A DNA stretch of 64,000 bases from Nocardia australiensis. Its GTDB lineage: Bacteria > Actinomycetota > Actinomycetes > Mycobacteriales > Mycobacteriaceae. Positions 46,617 to 54,789 of the stretch are shown here, piece by piece. Made by a program: the position numbers and the translations under genes. The stretch lies in contig NZ_JAJFZM010000001.1 of NCBI RefSeq assembly GCF_020733705.1, positions 1,736,001 through 1,800,000 on the forward strand. The letters run 5' to 3'. Position 1 is the first letter of the stretch. Each line of letters opens with the position of its first letter. The notes under the pieces were generated by a model, which saw nothing but the letters and a program-made list of their open reading frames with translations, was not told where the DNA came from and did no database searches.

Positions 46617-48526
46617 CCGCAGAAGCCGAAACCGATCAGCGTCTGTCATCGGAAGGCGCGGCGAGACAAGGAGATGCACCGGCCGAAGCGTCGAAGAGTG
46701 TGGCCGGTCAGGATTCGGCCGCCGATTGGCGCGGTATCGCCAACGAGGACAAAGAGGTCACCCAGACCGGAAATCTGGTGCTGGCCGATCGATCCCGGCG
46801 ACTGCTGCTCGAACTGGTGCGGCCCCACCGCAGGCTCGCGATACTCGCCCTGGTCCTGATCGTGATCGACAATGCCGCGACCGTCTCGGCCCCGCTGTTC
46901 ATCGCGTACGGACTCGACACCGGCATCGCGGAGGGCGCCCACGGTAACTGGATGCCTTTGACGCTCACCGTCGCCGGATACCTGGTCTCGGTCGCGGTCG
47001 GTGTGGCCACCACCTTCTTCTTTCTGCACGTATCCGGAAAGCTCAGCCAGAGCGTGCTGTTCGACCTGCGGGTGCGTTCGTTCACGCATATCCAGCGACT
47101 CAGCGTCTCCTTTCACGAGAAGTACACCTCGGGCAAGGTCGTCGCACGGCTGACCGGCGATATCGAGACCCTGCAGGAACTGCTCGAGGGGGCGCTCAAT
47201 CAGGCACTGAGCGCGGTTCTTTCGGTGCTGACCATCGCGATGCTGCTGATCTACCTCGATCAGATGCTCGCCGCGATCGTGCTGGCCGGATTCATCCCGC
47301 TGGTGCTGGTCACCCGCTGGGCGCAGCGCAGGCAGCGTGCGGGCTACCGGCGTACCCGTGGCGCCATCGCGAAAGTCGTTGTGCAGTTCGTGGAGTCGAT
47401 GGGCGGCATTCGCGCGGTGCAGACCTTCCGTCGTGAGCAGCGTAACGAATCAGTGCTGGCGCAGGAAGATTCGGAGTACCGGCAGGCGACCACGGCCGCA
47501 TTGCGAGGTATGGGCGATTACGTCGGGCTCACCCGGTTACTCGGCAACCTGACCACCGTCATCATCATCGTGGTCGGCGCGTGGCGAGTGATCGAGGGCG
47601 ACCTTGCGGTCGGTGTGCTCGCGGCATACCTGTTGTACCTCAACGAGTTCTATGGTCCTCTCGACGAACTCGCCCAGGTCTTCAACTCCTACCAGTCGGC
47701 CGCGGCGGCACTGGAGAAGATCTCCGGCGTACTCGAGGAACAGCCGACGGTCGCGGAGCCGACCGATCCGGTACCGCTGGACAAGGCGAGCGGCGCGGTG
47801 CGCATGGACCACGTCTGGTTCAGCTACGACAGCCAGTCGAAGCCGGTGCTGCCAGAGTTCTCGCTGGAGATTCCGGCGGGTCAGGTGATCGCGCTCGTCG
47901 GCGCGACCGGCGCGGGCAAGTCGACGCTGGTCAAGCTGCTGACCCGCTTTTACGATCCCTCCGGCGGTACGGTCACCCTCGACGGCATCGACCTGCGCAG
48001 CCTCGGTGACGCCGACCTGCGCCGCAACGTCGTGATGGTCACCCAAGAGTCGTACCTTTTCTCCGGTTCGGTGGCCGACAACATCCGGCTCGGCAGGCCC
48101 GAGGCCACCGATGAGCAGGTGTACGCGGCCGCCCGCGCGATCGGCCTCTACGACCTCGTGATGGCGCTGCCCGACGGTTTCGACACCGATGTCCGCAAAC
48201 GCGGCGGCAGACTGTCGGCAGGCCAACGGCAGCTGGTGGCCTTCGCTCGGGTATTCCTGGCGGATCCGGCGGTGATCGTCTTGGACGAGGCGACCTCGAG
48301 CCTGGACATTCCGAGTGAGCGACTGGTTCAGCGGGCACTGGAAACAGTTTTGCGCGAGCGCACCGCGGTGATCATCGCGCACCGGCTCTCCACGGTCGCG
48401 ATCGCGGACCGGGTGCTGGTCATGGAGTCCGGGCGGATTGTCGAGGACGGCACCCCGGCCGCGCTGATCGGGGGCTCCGGACGCTTCGCCGACCTGCACG
48501 CCGCATGGCGTGAGTCGTTGGTGTGA
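46613..48526 (+). CDS. ABC exporter half-transporter, canonical Glu (pair 1, subunit B)
   Basis: This 637-residue partner has a hydrophilic N-terminal extension of about 60 residues before the six-helix domain. It has Walker A GATGAGKSTLVK, signature LSAGQRQLVAFARV (degenerate LSAGQ), Walker B IVLDEATSSLD with catalytic Glu, and IIAHRLSTV. Combined with subunit A it gives one competent and one degenerate ATP site, the usual asymmetry of heterodimeric exporters. ATG overlaps the previous stop (ATGA). Confidence 0.92.
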   Translation: MTAEAETDQRLSSEGAARQGDAPAEASKSVAGQDSAADWRGIANEDKEVTQTGNLVLADRSRRLLLELVRPHRRLAILALVLIVIDNAATVSAPLFIAYGLDTGIAEGAHGNWMPLTLTVAGYLVSVAVGVATTFFFLHVSGKLSQSVLFDLRVRSFTHIQRLSVSFHEKYTSGKVVARLTGDIETLQELLEGALNQALSAVLSVLTIAMLLIYLDQMLAAIVLAGFIPLVLVTRWAQRRQRAGYRRTRGAIAKVVVQFVESMGGIRAVQTFRREQRNESVLAQEDSEYRQATTAALRGMGDYVGLTRLLGNLTTVIIIVVGAWRVIEGDLAVGVLAAYLLYLNEFYGPLDELAQVFNSYQSAAAALEKISGVLEEQPTVAEPTDPVPLDKASGAVRMDHVWFSYDSQSKPVLPEFSLEIPAGQVIALVGATGAGKSTLVKLLTRFYDPSGGTVTLDGIDLRSLGDADLRRNVVMVTQESYLFSGSVADNIRLGRPEATDEQVYAAARAIGLYDLVMALPDGFDTDVRKRGGRLSAGQRQLVAFARVFLADPAVIVLDEATSSLDIPSERLVQRALETVLRERTAVIIAHRLSTVAIADRVLVMESGRIVEDGTPAALIGGSGRFADLHAAWRESLV

Positions 48527-48546
48527 TGCGGATGCGGGCCGTCCCT

Positions 48547-48552
48547 TACGGT
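48547..48552 (+). promoter_or_regulatory. Leaderless -10 box of the glycolipid-binding gene
   Basis: TACGGT, six bases, then GTG at 48559. Confidence 0.6.
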
Positions 48553-48558
48553 AGATAT

Positions 48559-49167
48559 GTGACGAACCCAGCCTCTGGCCCCGACAGCCAACCGGCGGCA
48601 TCGCGGTGGCCGGCGATTCTCACGTGGCGCGCACACGACGCGGTGCGGATGGAGTCGGTGCGCGTGACGCTCAATGGCAACCGCATCCGCGCCGCGGGCC
48701 GGATGGTCGGCACAGATTGCGCGGACCATCCGGCGTTCAGTGCGTCCTACGATCTCGTCACCGATGAGAACGGCGCCACCAAGCGGCTGTCGCTGCGTAC
48801 CACCACCGCGGCGGCGGGGGAGCGGCACGCGTCTATCGCAAGGGACGAGGAGAACTACTGGCTGGTCGACGCGGGCGGCAACCACATGCGCTCCACCTTC
48901 GCCGGCGCCCTCGACGTCGATGTGGTGTTGAGCCCGTTCTTCAACACGCTGCCCATCCGCCGCTTCGGTCTCCAACACGCGGTCGGCGATGTGCAGGTGC
49001 CGGTCGTCTACGTCCGGCTCCCGGACCTGCTCGTCCAGGAAGCCAGCCTCACCTACAGCGGCGGCGCCGATGGCATCAGCGTCCTATCGCCGGTTTCCAG
49101 TGCCACCGTTACCGTCGACGCCGACGGCTTCCTGCTGGACTACCCCGGACTCGCCGAACGCGTCTGA
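48559..49167 (+). CDS. Putative glycolipid-binding domain protein
   Basis: This 202-residue soluble beta-rich protein resembles the actinobacterial putative glycolipid-binding family: ILTWRAHDAVRMESVRV, YDLVTDENGATKRLSLRT, SPFFNTLPIRRFGL, and VPVVYVRLPDLLV. A lipid- or glycolipid-binding role is inferred from the family name only. The start GTG was chosen from the TACGGT -10 box six bases upstream. It follows the ABC exporter by 32 bases but has its own promoter. Confidence 0.85.
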   Translation: MTNPASGPDSQPAASRWPAILTWRAHDAVRMESVRVTLNGNRIRAAGRMVGTDCADHPAFSASYDLVTDENGATKRLSLRTTTAAAGERHASIARDEENYWLVDAGGNHMRSTFAGALDVDVVLSPFFNTLPIRRFGLQHAVGDVQVPVVYVRLPDLLVQEASLTYSGGADGISVLSPVSSATVTVDADGFLLDYPGLAERV

Positions 49168-49176
49168 GGCGGCAGC

Positions 49177-50127
49177 TCAATTCAGTTCGGTGAGCACACC
49201 GCCGCCGCGACCCGCCGTGCGTAACCGCTCGAGCCAATCGTGGTCCCCTGGACGGATATCGGTGATTTCCCAGCGCTGTGCCGTTTCGTAGTTCTGCCGC
49301 GCATCGTGACCCGCTTCCACCAGATCGGCGAGCGAACCGTCGATGCGCAGGCTGTCGCGTGCGACGCTCAGCACGGTAAGAGTTTCCTCGAGAACACCGA
49401 GCAGCGCCGCCGCGTTCGGCTCGCAGATCGCGCGCACCAGGTTCGGTGCTGTCGCGGCGACCCGGGTGCCGTCACGAAACGATCCGGCCGCCAAACCCAG
49501 CGCGAGTTCGCCGCCGGTCGTCCCGGCCAGCGCCAGCGCCTCGGCCAGCACGTGCGGCAGATGCGAAATGCGGGCAACGGCGTGATCGTGTTCTTCCGCG
49601 GCAACCGGTACCACCACCGCGCCACAATCCAATGCCAATCGCACCACGCGCCGCCACGGCTGCGGATGTGTGCCGTCGTCCACGCTCACCGCCCATGCCG
49701 CGCCGCGGAAAAGGTCTGGATCGGTAGCGGCCCAACCGGATTCGGAGGTGCCCGCCATCGGGTGCCCGCCGACATAGCGCGCAGCCAGCCCGCGTTGGCG
49801 CACCGCCGCGGCGACCGGTGCCTTCACACTCACCACATCGGTCAGCGTGCAGCGCGGCGCGAAGGTGGAAACGTCGGCGAGCAGGTGGTCGACCGCGGGC
49901 ATCGGCACCGCGATCACGATCAGCGCGTCAGTGTCGGCGGCGCGGGTCAACACACCGAGCAGGTCACTCCGCACGTCGTAGCCGTCGGCGCGTGCCGCCT
50001 GCGCGCCCGCCTCCGAACGGTTGTAACCCCAGGCGTCATAGCCCGCGCCAATGGCGGCACGCAGCAGGGAACCGCCGATCAGGCCCGTCCCGAGGACACA
50101 CACGGGCGCTTTCTGGTCACGAGTCAT
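49177..50127 (-). CDS. tyrA: Prephenate dehydrogenase TyrA
   Basis: This 316-residue NAD-dependent dehydrogenase of tyrosine synthesis has VCVLGTGLIGGSLLRAA (Rossmann), VVSVKAPVAAAV, GGHPMAGTSESGW (the catalytic histidine motif) and the AEEHDHAVARISHLPHVLAEAL signature. ATG 50127 is preferred over longer frames. It is divergent from the tadA-associated gene, matching the mycobacterial Rv3754-Rv3752c order. No ACT domain is evident. Confidence 0.94.
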   Translation of the reverse strand: MTRDQKAPVCVLGTGLIGGSLLRAAIGAGYDAWGYNRSEAGAQAARADGYDVRSDLLGVLTRAADTDALIVIAVPMPAVDHLLADVSTFAPRCTLTDVVSVKAPVAAAVRQRGLAARYVGGHPMAGTSESGWAATDPDLFRGAAWAVSVDDGTHPQPWRRVVRLALDCGAVVVPVAAEEHDHAVARISHLPHVLAEALALAGTTGGELALGLAAGSFRDGTRVAATAPNLVRAICEPNAAALLGVLEETLTVLSVARDSLRIDGSLADLVEAGHDARQNYETAQRWEITDIRPGDHDWLERLRTAGRGGGVLTELN

Positions 50128-50172
50128 CCGAACAGATTCGCACACGACTTCAACATTTCGGCTCGAGCCGAC

Positions 50173-50178
50173 TACCGT
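50173..50178 (+). promoter_or_regulatory. Leaderless -10 box of the tadA-associated gene
   Basis: TACCGT, six bases, then ATG at 50185. Confidence 0.6.
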
Positions 50179-50184
50179 TGCGGC

Positions 50185-50724
50185 ATGGCAGCACAGCGCT
50201 CGGGCACGAACAGGGCGACGTCGGATGATTACGACGACGTGGAAGGATTCGCAGTGGCCGTTGTCCGCGAAGAAGGACAATGGCGCTGTAGTCCGTTGAG
50301 TTCGGCCGCGCTCACCGATTTGTCCGCAGCTGAAACCGAGCTCAAGGCATTACGCAGTTCCGGCGCGGTATTCGGATTGCTCGATATCGACGACGAGTTC
50401 TTTATCGTGCTGCGGCCCGCCCCGAGCGGAACCAGGATGCTGGTTTCGGACGCGACCGCCGCGATCGACTACGACATCGCCGCCGACGTGCTCGAGGCAT
50501 TGAATGTCGAGATCCCAGATATCGACCCCGACGAACTCGACGATGTGGAGCCGTGGGAGGAGGGCGACCTCGGCGTGCTCGCCGATCTGGGCCTGCCCGA
50601 GCCGGTGCTCAGCGTTATCCTCGCCGAGACCGACCTCTATCCGGATGAGCAACTCGGCATGATCGCCCAGCGACTCGGCTTCGCCAACGAACTATCCGGC
50701 GTCCTGGACAAGCTACCGCGCTGA
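50185..50724 (+). CDS. tRNA adenosine deaminase-associated protein
   Basis: This 179-residue acidic soluble protein found beside tadA across actinobacteria has FAVAVVREEGQWRC, then TELKALRSSGAVFGLLDIDDEFFIVLRP split by turns, and LETDLYPDEQLGMIAQRLGF as AETDLYPDEQLGMIAQRLGF. The role is unknown; a partner of the deaminase is likely from conserved adjacency. The leaderless ATG was chosen on the TACCGT box. The frame upstream of it lies antisense to tyrA. Confidence 0.9.
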   Translation: MAAQRSGTNRATSDDYDDVEGFAVAVVREEGQWRCSPLSSAALTDLSAAETELKALRSSGAVFGLLDIDDEFFIVLRPAPSGTRMLVSDATAAIDYDIAADVLEALNVEIPDIDPDELDDVEPWEEGDLGVLADLGLPEPVLSVILAETDLYPDEQLGMIAQRLGFANELSGVLDKLPR

Positions 50725-50755
50725 GGCGGAATTGCCGGCTCACGTGACCCCCACA

Positions 50756-51205
50756 ATGTCCGACGCCGATATGGTGCGCGCCGCCATCGCGGCGGCGGGT
50801 GCAGCGGACCCGCGCGATGTGCCGGTCGGCGCGGTCGTATTCGATTCGGCCGGACGGGAACTCGCCCGCGCCGCCAATGCCCGCGAGGCCCTGGGGGACC
50901 CAACCGCGCACGCCGAAATCCTCGCGCTGCGCCGCGCCGCGGAAGTTCACGGCGACGGCTGGCGCCTCGAGGACGCCACCCTCGCCGTAACCCTCGAACC
51001 ATGCACCATGTGCGCGGGCGCGCTCGTGCTCGCCCGCGTCGGCCGCCTCGTCTTCGGTGCCTGGGAGCCGAAAACCGGCGCCGTCGGCTCCCTATGGGAC
51101 GTAGTCCGCGACCGCCGCCTCAACCACCGCCCTGATGTCCGCGGCGGCATCCTCGAACAAGAATGCGCCACCCTCCTGGACAACTTCTTCCACACCCAAC
51201 GCTGA
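50756..51205 (+). CDS. tadA: tRNA-specific adenosine deaminase TadA
   Basis: TadA converts the wobble adenosine of tRNA-Arg(ACG), a gene present at 35821, to inosine. From ATG 50756 it has 149 residues. It shows DPTAHAEILALRRAAE with the zinc histidine and catalytic Glu, then LEPCTMCAGALVLAR with the zinc cysteines, and KTGAVGSLWDV. Upstream GTG 50744 and TTG 50732 are possible, but MSDADMVRAAI matches the family start. Confidence 0.94.
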   Translation: MSDADMVRAAIAAAGAADPRDVPVGAVVFDSAGRELARAANAREALGDPTAHAEILALRRAAEVHGDGWRLEDATLAVTLEPCTMCAGALVLARVGRLVFGAWEPKTGAVGSLWDVVRDRRLNHRPDVRGGILEQECATLLDNFFHTQR

Positions 51206-51268
51206 CCACATCCCCCGCCTCTACAGGCGATTTATCGATCCGCCACCCGGTCCGGTATGGTTGTCGGC

Positions 51269-51359
51269 GGTGGCGTGTCCGAGCGGCCTAAGGAGCACGC
51301 CTCGAAAGCGTGTGAGGGGTAACCCCCCTCCGAGGGTTCAAATCCCTCCGCCACCGCCA
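51269..51359 (+). tRNA. tRNA-Ser (anticodon CGA)
   Basis: GGTGGCG pairs with CGCCACC. The anticodon loop is CTCGAAA, with a long variable arm and an encoded GCCA end. An integrase relic adjoins its 3' end, so it has served as an attachment site. Confidence 0.95.
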
Positions 51360-51743
51360 AAGGCCCTTCACCTGTTTGCGCAGGTGGGGGGCTTTTTCTA
51401 TGCCGTAGCTCGCTCCGTTTTCGGCGCTGTGGGCACATCTTGGGCACACTCGCCCGGCGCGTAGGGCCGCATCCATCGCGTTCGCGAGCTTGTCGAGGTC
51501 GTCATCGAATAAGTCCGCGTAGGTGTTCAGCGTCTCCTTGGTGTCCTTGTGCTCGAGTAACCGAGCGAGCGCCAGCACGTTCGCACCCGCCGAGATGGTG
51601 AGCGATGCGCACGTGTGCCGAAGATCGTGCGGCGTGATCGGCTGGACCTTGGATCGCTTCACCGCACCGGTGACGATGCTTGCAGGTGCAAGCATCCCGT
51701 ACGTCTCGACCGACTGCCACCCTTCGACCGAGTTGATGACCAC
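51288..51743 (-). pseudogene. Tyrosine integrase C-terminal relic at tRNA-Ser
   Basis: The frame shows the end of a phage-type tyrosine recombinase: ITPHDLRHTCASLTISAGAN with the catalytic Arg-His, then LARLLEHKDTKETLNTYADL, where Tyr is the nucleophile, followed by FDDDLDKLANAMDAAL. The N-terminal two-thirds are missing. Its 3' end reads into the tRNA-Ser gene, as expected where an integrase gene abuts its attB. It is probably inactive. Mycobacteria also carry an integrase fragment at this site. Confidence 0.8.
51363..51397 (+). terminator. Rho-independent terminator after tRNA-Ser
   Basis: GCCCTTCACCTG pairs with CAGGTGGGGGGC with two G-T wobbles, followed by five T bases. It lies inside the integrase relic. 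Confidence 0.75.
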
Positions 51744-51909
51744 GGCAAAAGTAGGTGTCCTAAGTAACGGGTAGAAGACCGATTGGTTTCTTGAATCCGG
51801 TCACGGCATCGCTGGATGTCTGGCAGGGTGTGTTCCCCGGCGCACACCGCATGGATAACCGCCAGCGCCATCGGGTACCCGGGGTAGTACGCGAGTGCAG
51901 AAAGAGGCG
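51744..51909. other. Remnant segment between integrase relic and small gene
   Basis: No intact gene is seen. A minus-strand frame reads AYYPGYPMALAVIHAVCAGE and then LPDIQRCRDRI near 51780-51890. It looks protein-like but has no start signal and no family I recognise. It may be decayed mobile-element DNA. Confidence 0.35.
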
Positions 51910-52179
51910 ATGACTATGCGCGAGCGAACGATCAATGGAAGACCAGTACGCGGCGAGAGACCAGCACACGAAATGAGGTCGCGGTTTCTGAGTCTGCTGC
52001 TCCTAGCCTGGTTGGCCACCGGCCTGATTGCCGCCGGTCAACGCCACTATTTCGAGAGCGGACCACTCAACTGCGCCGGCTGGGAAACCATTGCCGTCAC
52101 CGCGGTAGCCGGTCCGCTCAACTACATGGGGCTCAAACCCAAGGTCTCTGAATGCCAGTTGCCGGAACCCAGTCAGTGA
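51910..52179 (+). CDS. Small exported or membrane hypothetical protein
   Basis: This is an 89-residue protein. A basic N-terminus precedes one hydrophobic segment (FLSLLLLAWLATGLIAAG). A short tail contains two cysteines (GPLNCAGWETIAV and VSECQLPEPSQ) that could pair outside the cell. A GAGG lies just upstream; ATG 51916 is an alternative. It sits in the mobile-element remnant region and is unrecognised. Confidence 0.5.
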   Translation: MTMRERTINGRPVRGERPAHEMRSRFLSLLLLAWLATGLIAAGQRHYFESGPLNCAGWETIAVTAVAGPLNYMGLKPKVSECQLPEPSQ

Positions 52180-52228
52180 CCGTAGGCGTCGGTGCCGATA
52201 CCTGAGCCGTGATGGCACCGACATAATT

Positions 52229-52260
52229 GCGCCCCACCCGAACGAATTCGGGTGGGGCGC
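52229..52260 (-). terminator. Hairpin after the first MMPL gene
   Basis: GCGCCCCACCCGAA and its exact complement flank a CGAA tetraloop, 20 bases beyond the MMPL stop on the minus strand. Confidence 0.8.
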
Positions 52261-52280
52261 GGGAGTCCTCGCGTTCCGGC

Positions 52281-54584
52281 TCAGCCGGGTGCGGCCGGCT
52301 GCCGCACCGCTTCCGGTTGTGCCTGCTCGCGCAGGGCATGCAGCTTCGCGCCCTCCACGTCGATGTCCGGCACGATCTTGTCCAGCCATTTCGGCATCCA
52401 CCATGCCCATTTACCCATCAGGACCAGCAGCGATGGGATCAGCAGCATGCGAACCAGGAATGCGTCGAAGAGCACGCCTGCGGCCAATGCGAAACCCATC
52501 GACTTCGCGGTGGCGTCGGATTCCAGCAGGAACGAGCCGAACACCGAGATCATGATGATCGCGGCGGAGGTGACTACGCGGGCGCCGTGGTGGTAGCCGC
52601 CGACCATCGCTTCGGTCGGCGATTTGCCGTGCACGTATTCCTCGCGCATACGGGTCACCAGGAATACCTGATAGTCCATGGCCAGGCCGAAGACCAGTCC
52701 GATCATCATGATCGGCAGGAAGCTCACGATCGGATGTGGATCGGCGATGAGCCCGAACTTGCCCTCCTGGAAGATCAGCACCGTGGCACCGAAAGTAGCC
52801 GCCATCGAGAGCAGGAAGCCGAGTGCCGCGGTCAGCGGGACGAGTACCGAGCGGAATACCGAGATCAGCAGCAGGAACGCGGCACCGGCGACGATCGCGA
52901 GGTAGGGCACGATCTTGCTGAGCAATACATGGTCGACATCCGCGTAAATGGCCGTAGTTCCCGTGATGCCGTACTCCATGCCGTACTCGGATTTCAGCTG
53001 TGTTTCGGCGTCGCGGGCATCGTTGACCAGGTCTTTTGTGTCCTGGTTGTTCGGGCCAGATTTCGGCACACCGTCCAGCAGTGCGCCCGCTTTGTCGGGT
53101 CCGCTCCACTGCGGCTCGGTCACATAGTCCATGCCGGAATAGGACGAAAGCCGGTCCCGCAGGGCCGTGACCGCGGCTTCCCGGCGATCCTGCGGCACGT
53201 TCCCGAGGTCTGCCACGACCTTCAGCACGCCATTGCTGCCCTCGCCGAAGCCCTCGGTCCGCAACTCGTATGCCTTCCGGATCGTCGTGTCCTTCGGCAT
53301 GCTGTCGTCACTGGGCAATCCGAGGCTCAAACCGGTCGCGGGCGCGGCGAGCAGGCCGAGCACGATGATGGCGAGGAGCAACGTCAGGGCCGGCGCCTTG
53401 GCGATCAGCCTGCCCATGCGCATGCCATTGGTGATCGAGTTGTCGTCCTCGGGGTCGTGCTCGGCGATGAGTGGCAGCTTCGGTTTGAACAGGAATCGCC
53501 CGAATGCGCCGAGTATTGCGGGCATCAGCGTGATCGCGGTGAGCACCGCGAACGCCGCCGCGATCGCACCGCCGAGCCCCATGAACGTGAGGAATCGGAC
53601 CCCGACGATAGCCAAGCCGATTAGCGCGATAATGACCGTCAAACCAGCGAAGACCACCGCGGACCCAGCGGTGCCGAGTGCGGTGCCGGCCGCTTCTTCC
53701 GGTGAATCCTGTACTGCCAGTTCGTGTTTGTAGCGGGAGACGACGAACAGCGCGTAGTCGATCGATAGCGCGATGCCGATCATCGAGGCGAGGAAGGTTG
53801 TGAAGCTGGGGATCGACAGGAACGAGGTGCTGAGGAAGATCAGCGAGGTGGCCGCGCTCAGGCCGACGATCGCGGTGATGATCGGCACGAACGCCGCGAC
53901 GATCGCTCCGAACGCGATGATCATCACGATCAGTGCCACCGCCATGCCGATCATTTCTGATTTCCCGCTCGGCGCCTGTTGTTGCATCGCGATGGAACCG
54001 CTCATTTCGACCGTCAGCCCGGCATTGCGGGCGGCATCCGCCACGTTGTAGGCGGCCGCGCGGTCGTCGGCGGTGACGTCGCTGAATTCCTTGATGGTGA
54101 ACGGCACGCTCATGAAGGCGACCGAATCGGGGTCGGTCTTACTCAGCACGTTCAACGGTGCGCCACTGCATTTGGAGAGGTCGGGCCGGCCGTTGAGACA
54201 GCCCAACTGTTCGGCGGCGACAACCGGATCGGTGATCGGCTTGCTGTGATCGACGATATCGAGTTGGTTGAGGTTCGCGATCAGCGTCTCGACCGCCTGA
54301 TGGTTGGCCGGGTCGGTGAGCTTCTGCCCCTGCGCCGCACCGATCACGTAGGTGCCGGTTACCGCGTCGAAATTGAACGCCTGGGACATGCCGGGGAAAT
54401 GCTTGTCGAGGATTTCCGTGGCCCGCTCCGAAGGCAGGTTCGGCATGCTGAAGTCGTCGCTCATCGGCTCCTTAAGCTGCGCGCCGAGGCCGCCGAGGAT
54501 CAGGAACAGGACGAGCCAGACGGGTAGGACGATCCACTTGTGGCGGAAGGCGAACTTCCCCCACCGGTATAGCAGTACGGACAC
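52281..54584 (-). CDS. MMPL/RND family transporter, copy 1
   Basis: This 767-residue RND-type exporter has twelve predicted helices and two extracytoplasmic loop domains. The proton-relay Asp-Tyr pairs appear in IALSIDYALFVVSRYKHEL and GLAMDYQVFLVTRMREEY. The GTG at 54584 has GAGGAGA six bases upstream and matches the start of the paralogue; the longer frame to 54626 adds only 14 residues. It is a tandem paralogue of the gene at 54790. Probable substrates are lipids or hydrophobic toxins. A terminator lies on each side. Confidence 0.92.
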   Translation of the reverse strand: MSVLLYRWGKFAFRHKWIVLPVWLVLFLILGGLGAQLKEPMSDDFSMPNLPSERATEILDKHFPGMSQAFNFDAVTGTYVIGAAQGQKLTDPANHQAVETLIANLNQLDIVDHSKPITDPVVAAEQLGCLNGRPDLSKCSGAPLNVLSKTDPDSVAFMSVPFTIKEFSDVTADDRAAAYNVADAARNAGLTVEMSGSIAMQQQAPSGKSEMIGMAVALIVMIIAFGAIVAAFVPIITAIVGLSAATSLIFLSTSFLSIPSFTTFLASMIGIALSIDYALFVVSRYKHELAVQDSPEEAAGTALGTAGSAVVFAGLTVIIALIGLAIVGVRFLTFMGLGGAIAAAFAVLTAITLMPAILGAFGRFLFKPKLPLIAEHDPEDDNSITNGMRMGRLIAKAPALTLLLAIIVLGLLAAPATGLSLGLPSDDSMPKDTTIRKAYELRTEGFGEGSNGVLKVVADLGNVPQDRREAAVTALRDRLSSYSGMDYVTEPQWSGPDKAGALLDGVPKSGPNNQDTKDLVNDARDAETQLKSEYGMEYGITGTTAIYADVDHVLLSKIVPYLAIVAGAAFLLLISVFRSVLVPLTAALGFLLSMAATFGATVLIFQEGKFGLIADPHPIVSFLPIMMIGLVFGLAMDYQVFLVTRMREEYVHGKSPTEAMVGGYHHGARVVTSAAIIMISVFGSFLLESDATAKSMGFALAAGVLFDAFLVRMLLIPSLLVLMGKWAWWMPKWLDKIVPDIDVEGAKLHALREQAQPEAVRQPAAPG

Positions 54585-54730
54585 TGAGGTCTCCTCGCGG
54601 TGATCGGGTTGTGCTGGTTCATTCACGAACTTCCAACCGACCGCCTGCGCCGGTGGACTACCGAGCTGAAGAGTCGAACAACCTCAGAGTCTGCTGCCGA
54701 GCGCACCCAAGATCAAGAACCGGGGCAAAA

Positions 54731-54771
54731 GCACTCGGCCCCGCACCATGAAAAGGTGCGGGGCCGAGTGC
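54731..54771 (-). terminator. Hairpin between the two MMPL genes
   Basis: Arms of 17 bases (GCACTCGGCCCCGCACC and exact complement) flank a seven-base loop just beyond the stop of the second MMPL gene. Confidence 0.85.
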
Positions 54772-54789
54772 CTATTTGCTACGTGTCGA

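Noticed and set aside
51659..51871. Minus-strand frame of 70 codons upstream of the integrase relic
   Set aside because: The first part looks protein-like but it has no ribosome site or known family and then overlaps the integrase frame; noted only as decayed DNA.
52227..53624. 465-codon open frame antisense to the first MMPL gene
   Set aside because: Composition is His/Gln/Arg/Asp-rich and the matching shadow occurs antisense to the second MMPL gene; the MMPL frame is clearly the coding one.
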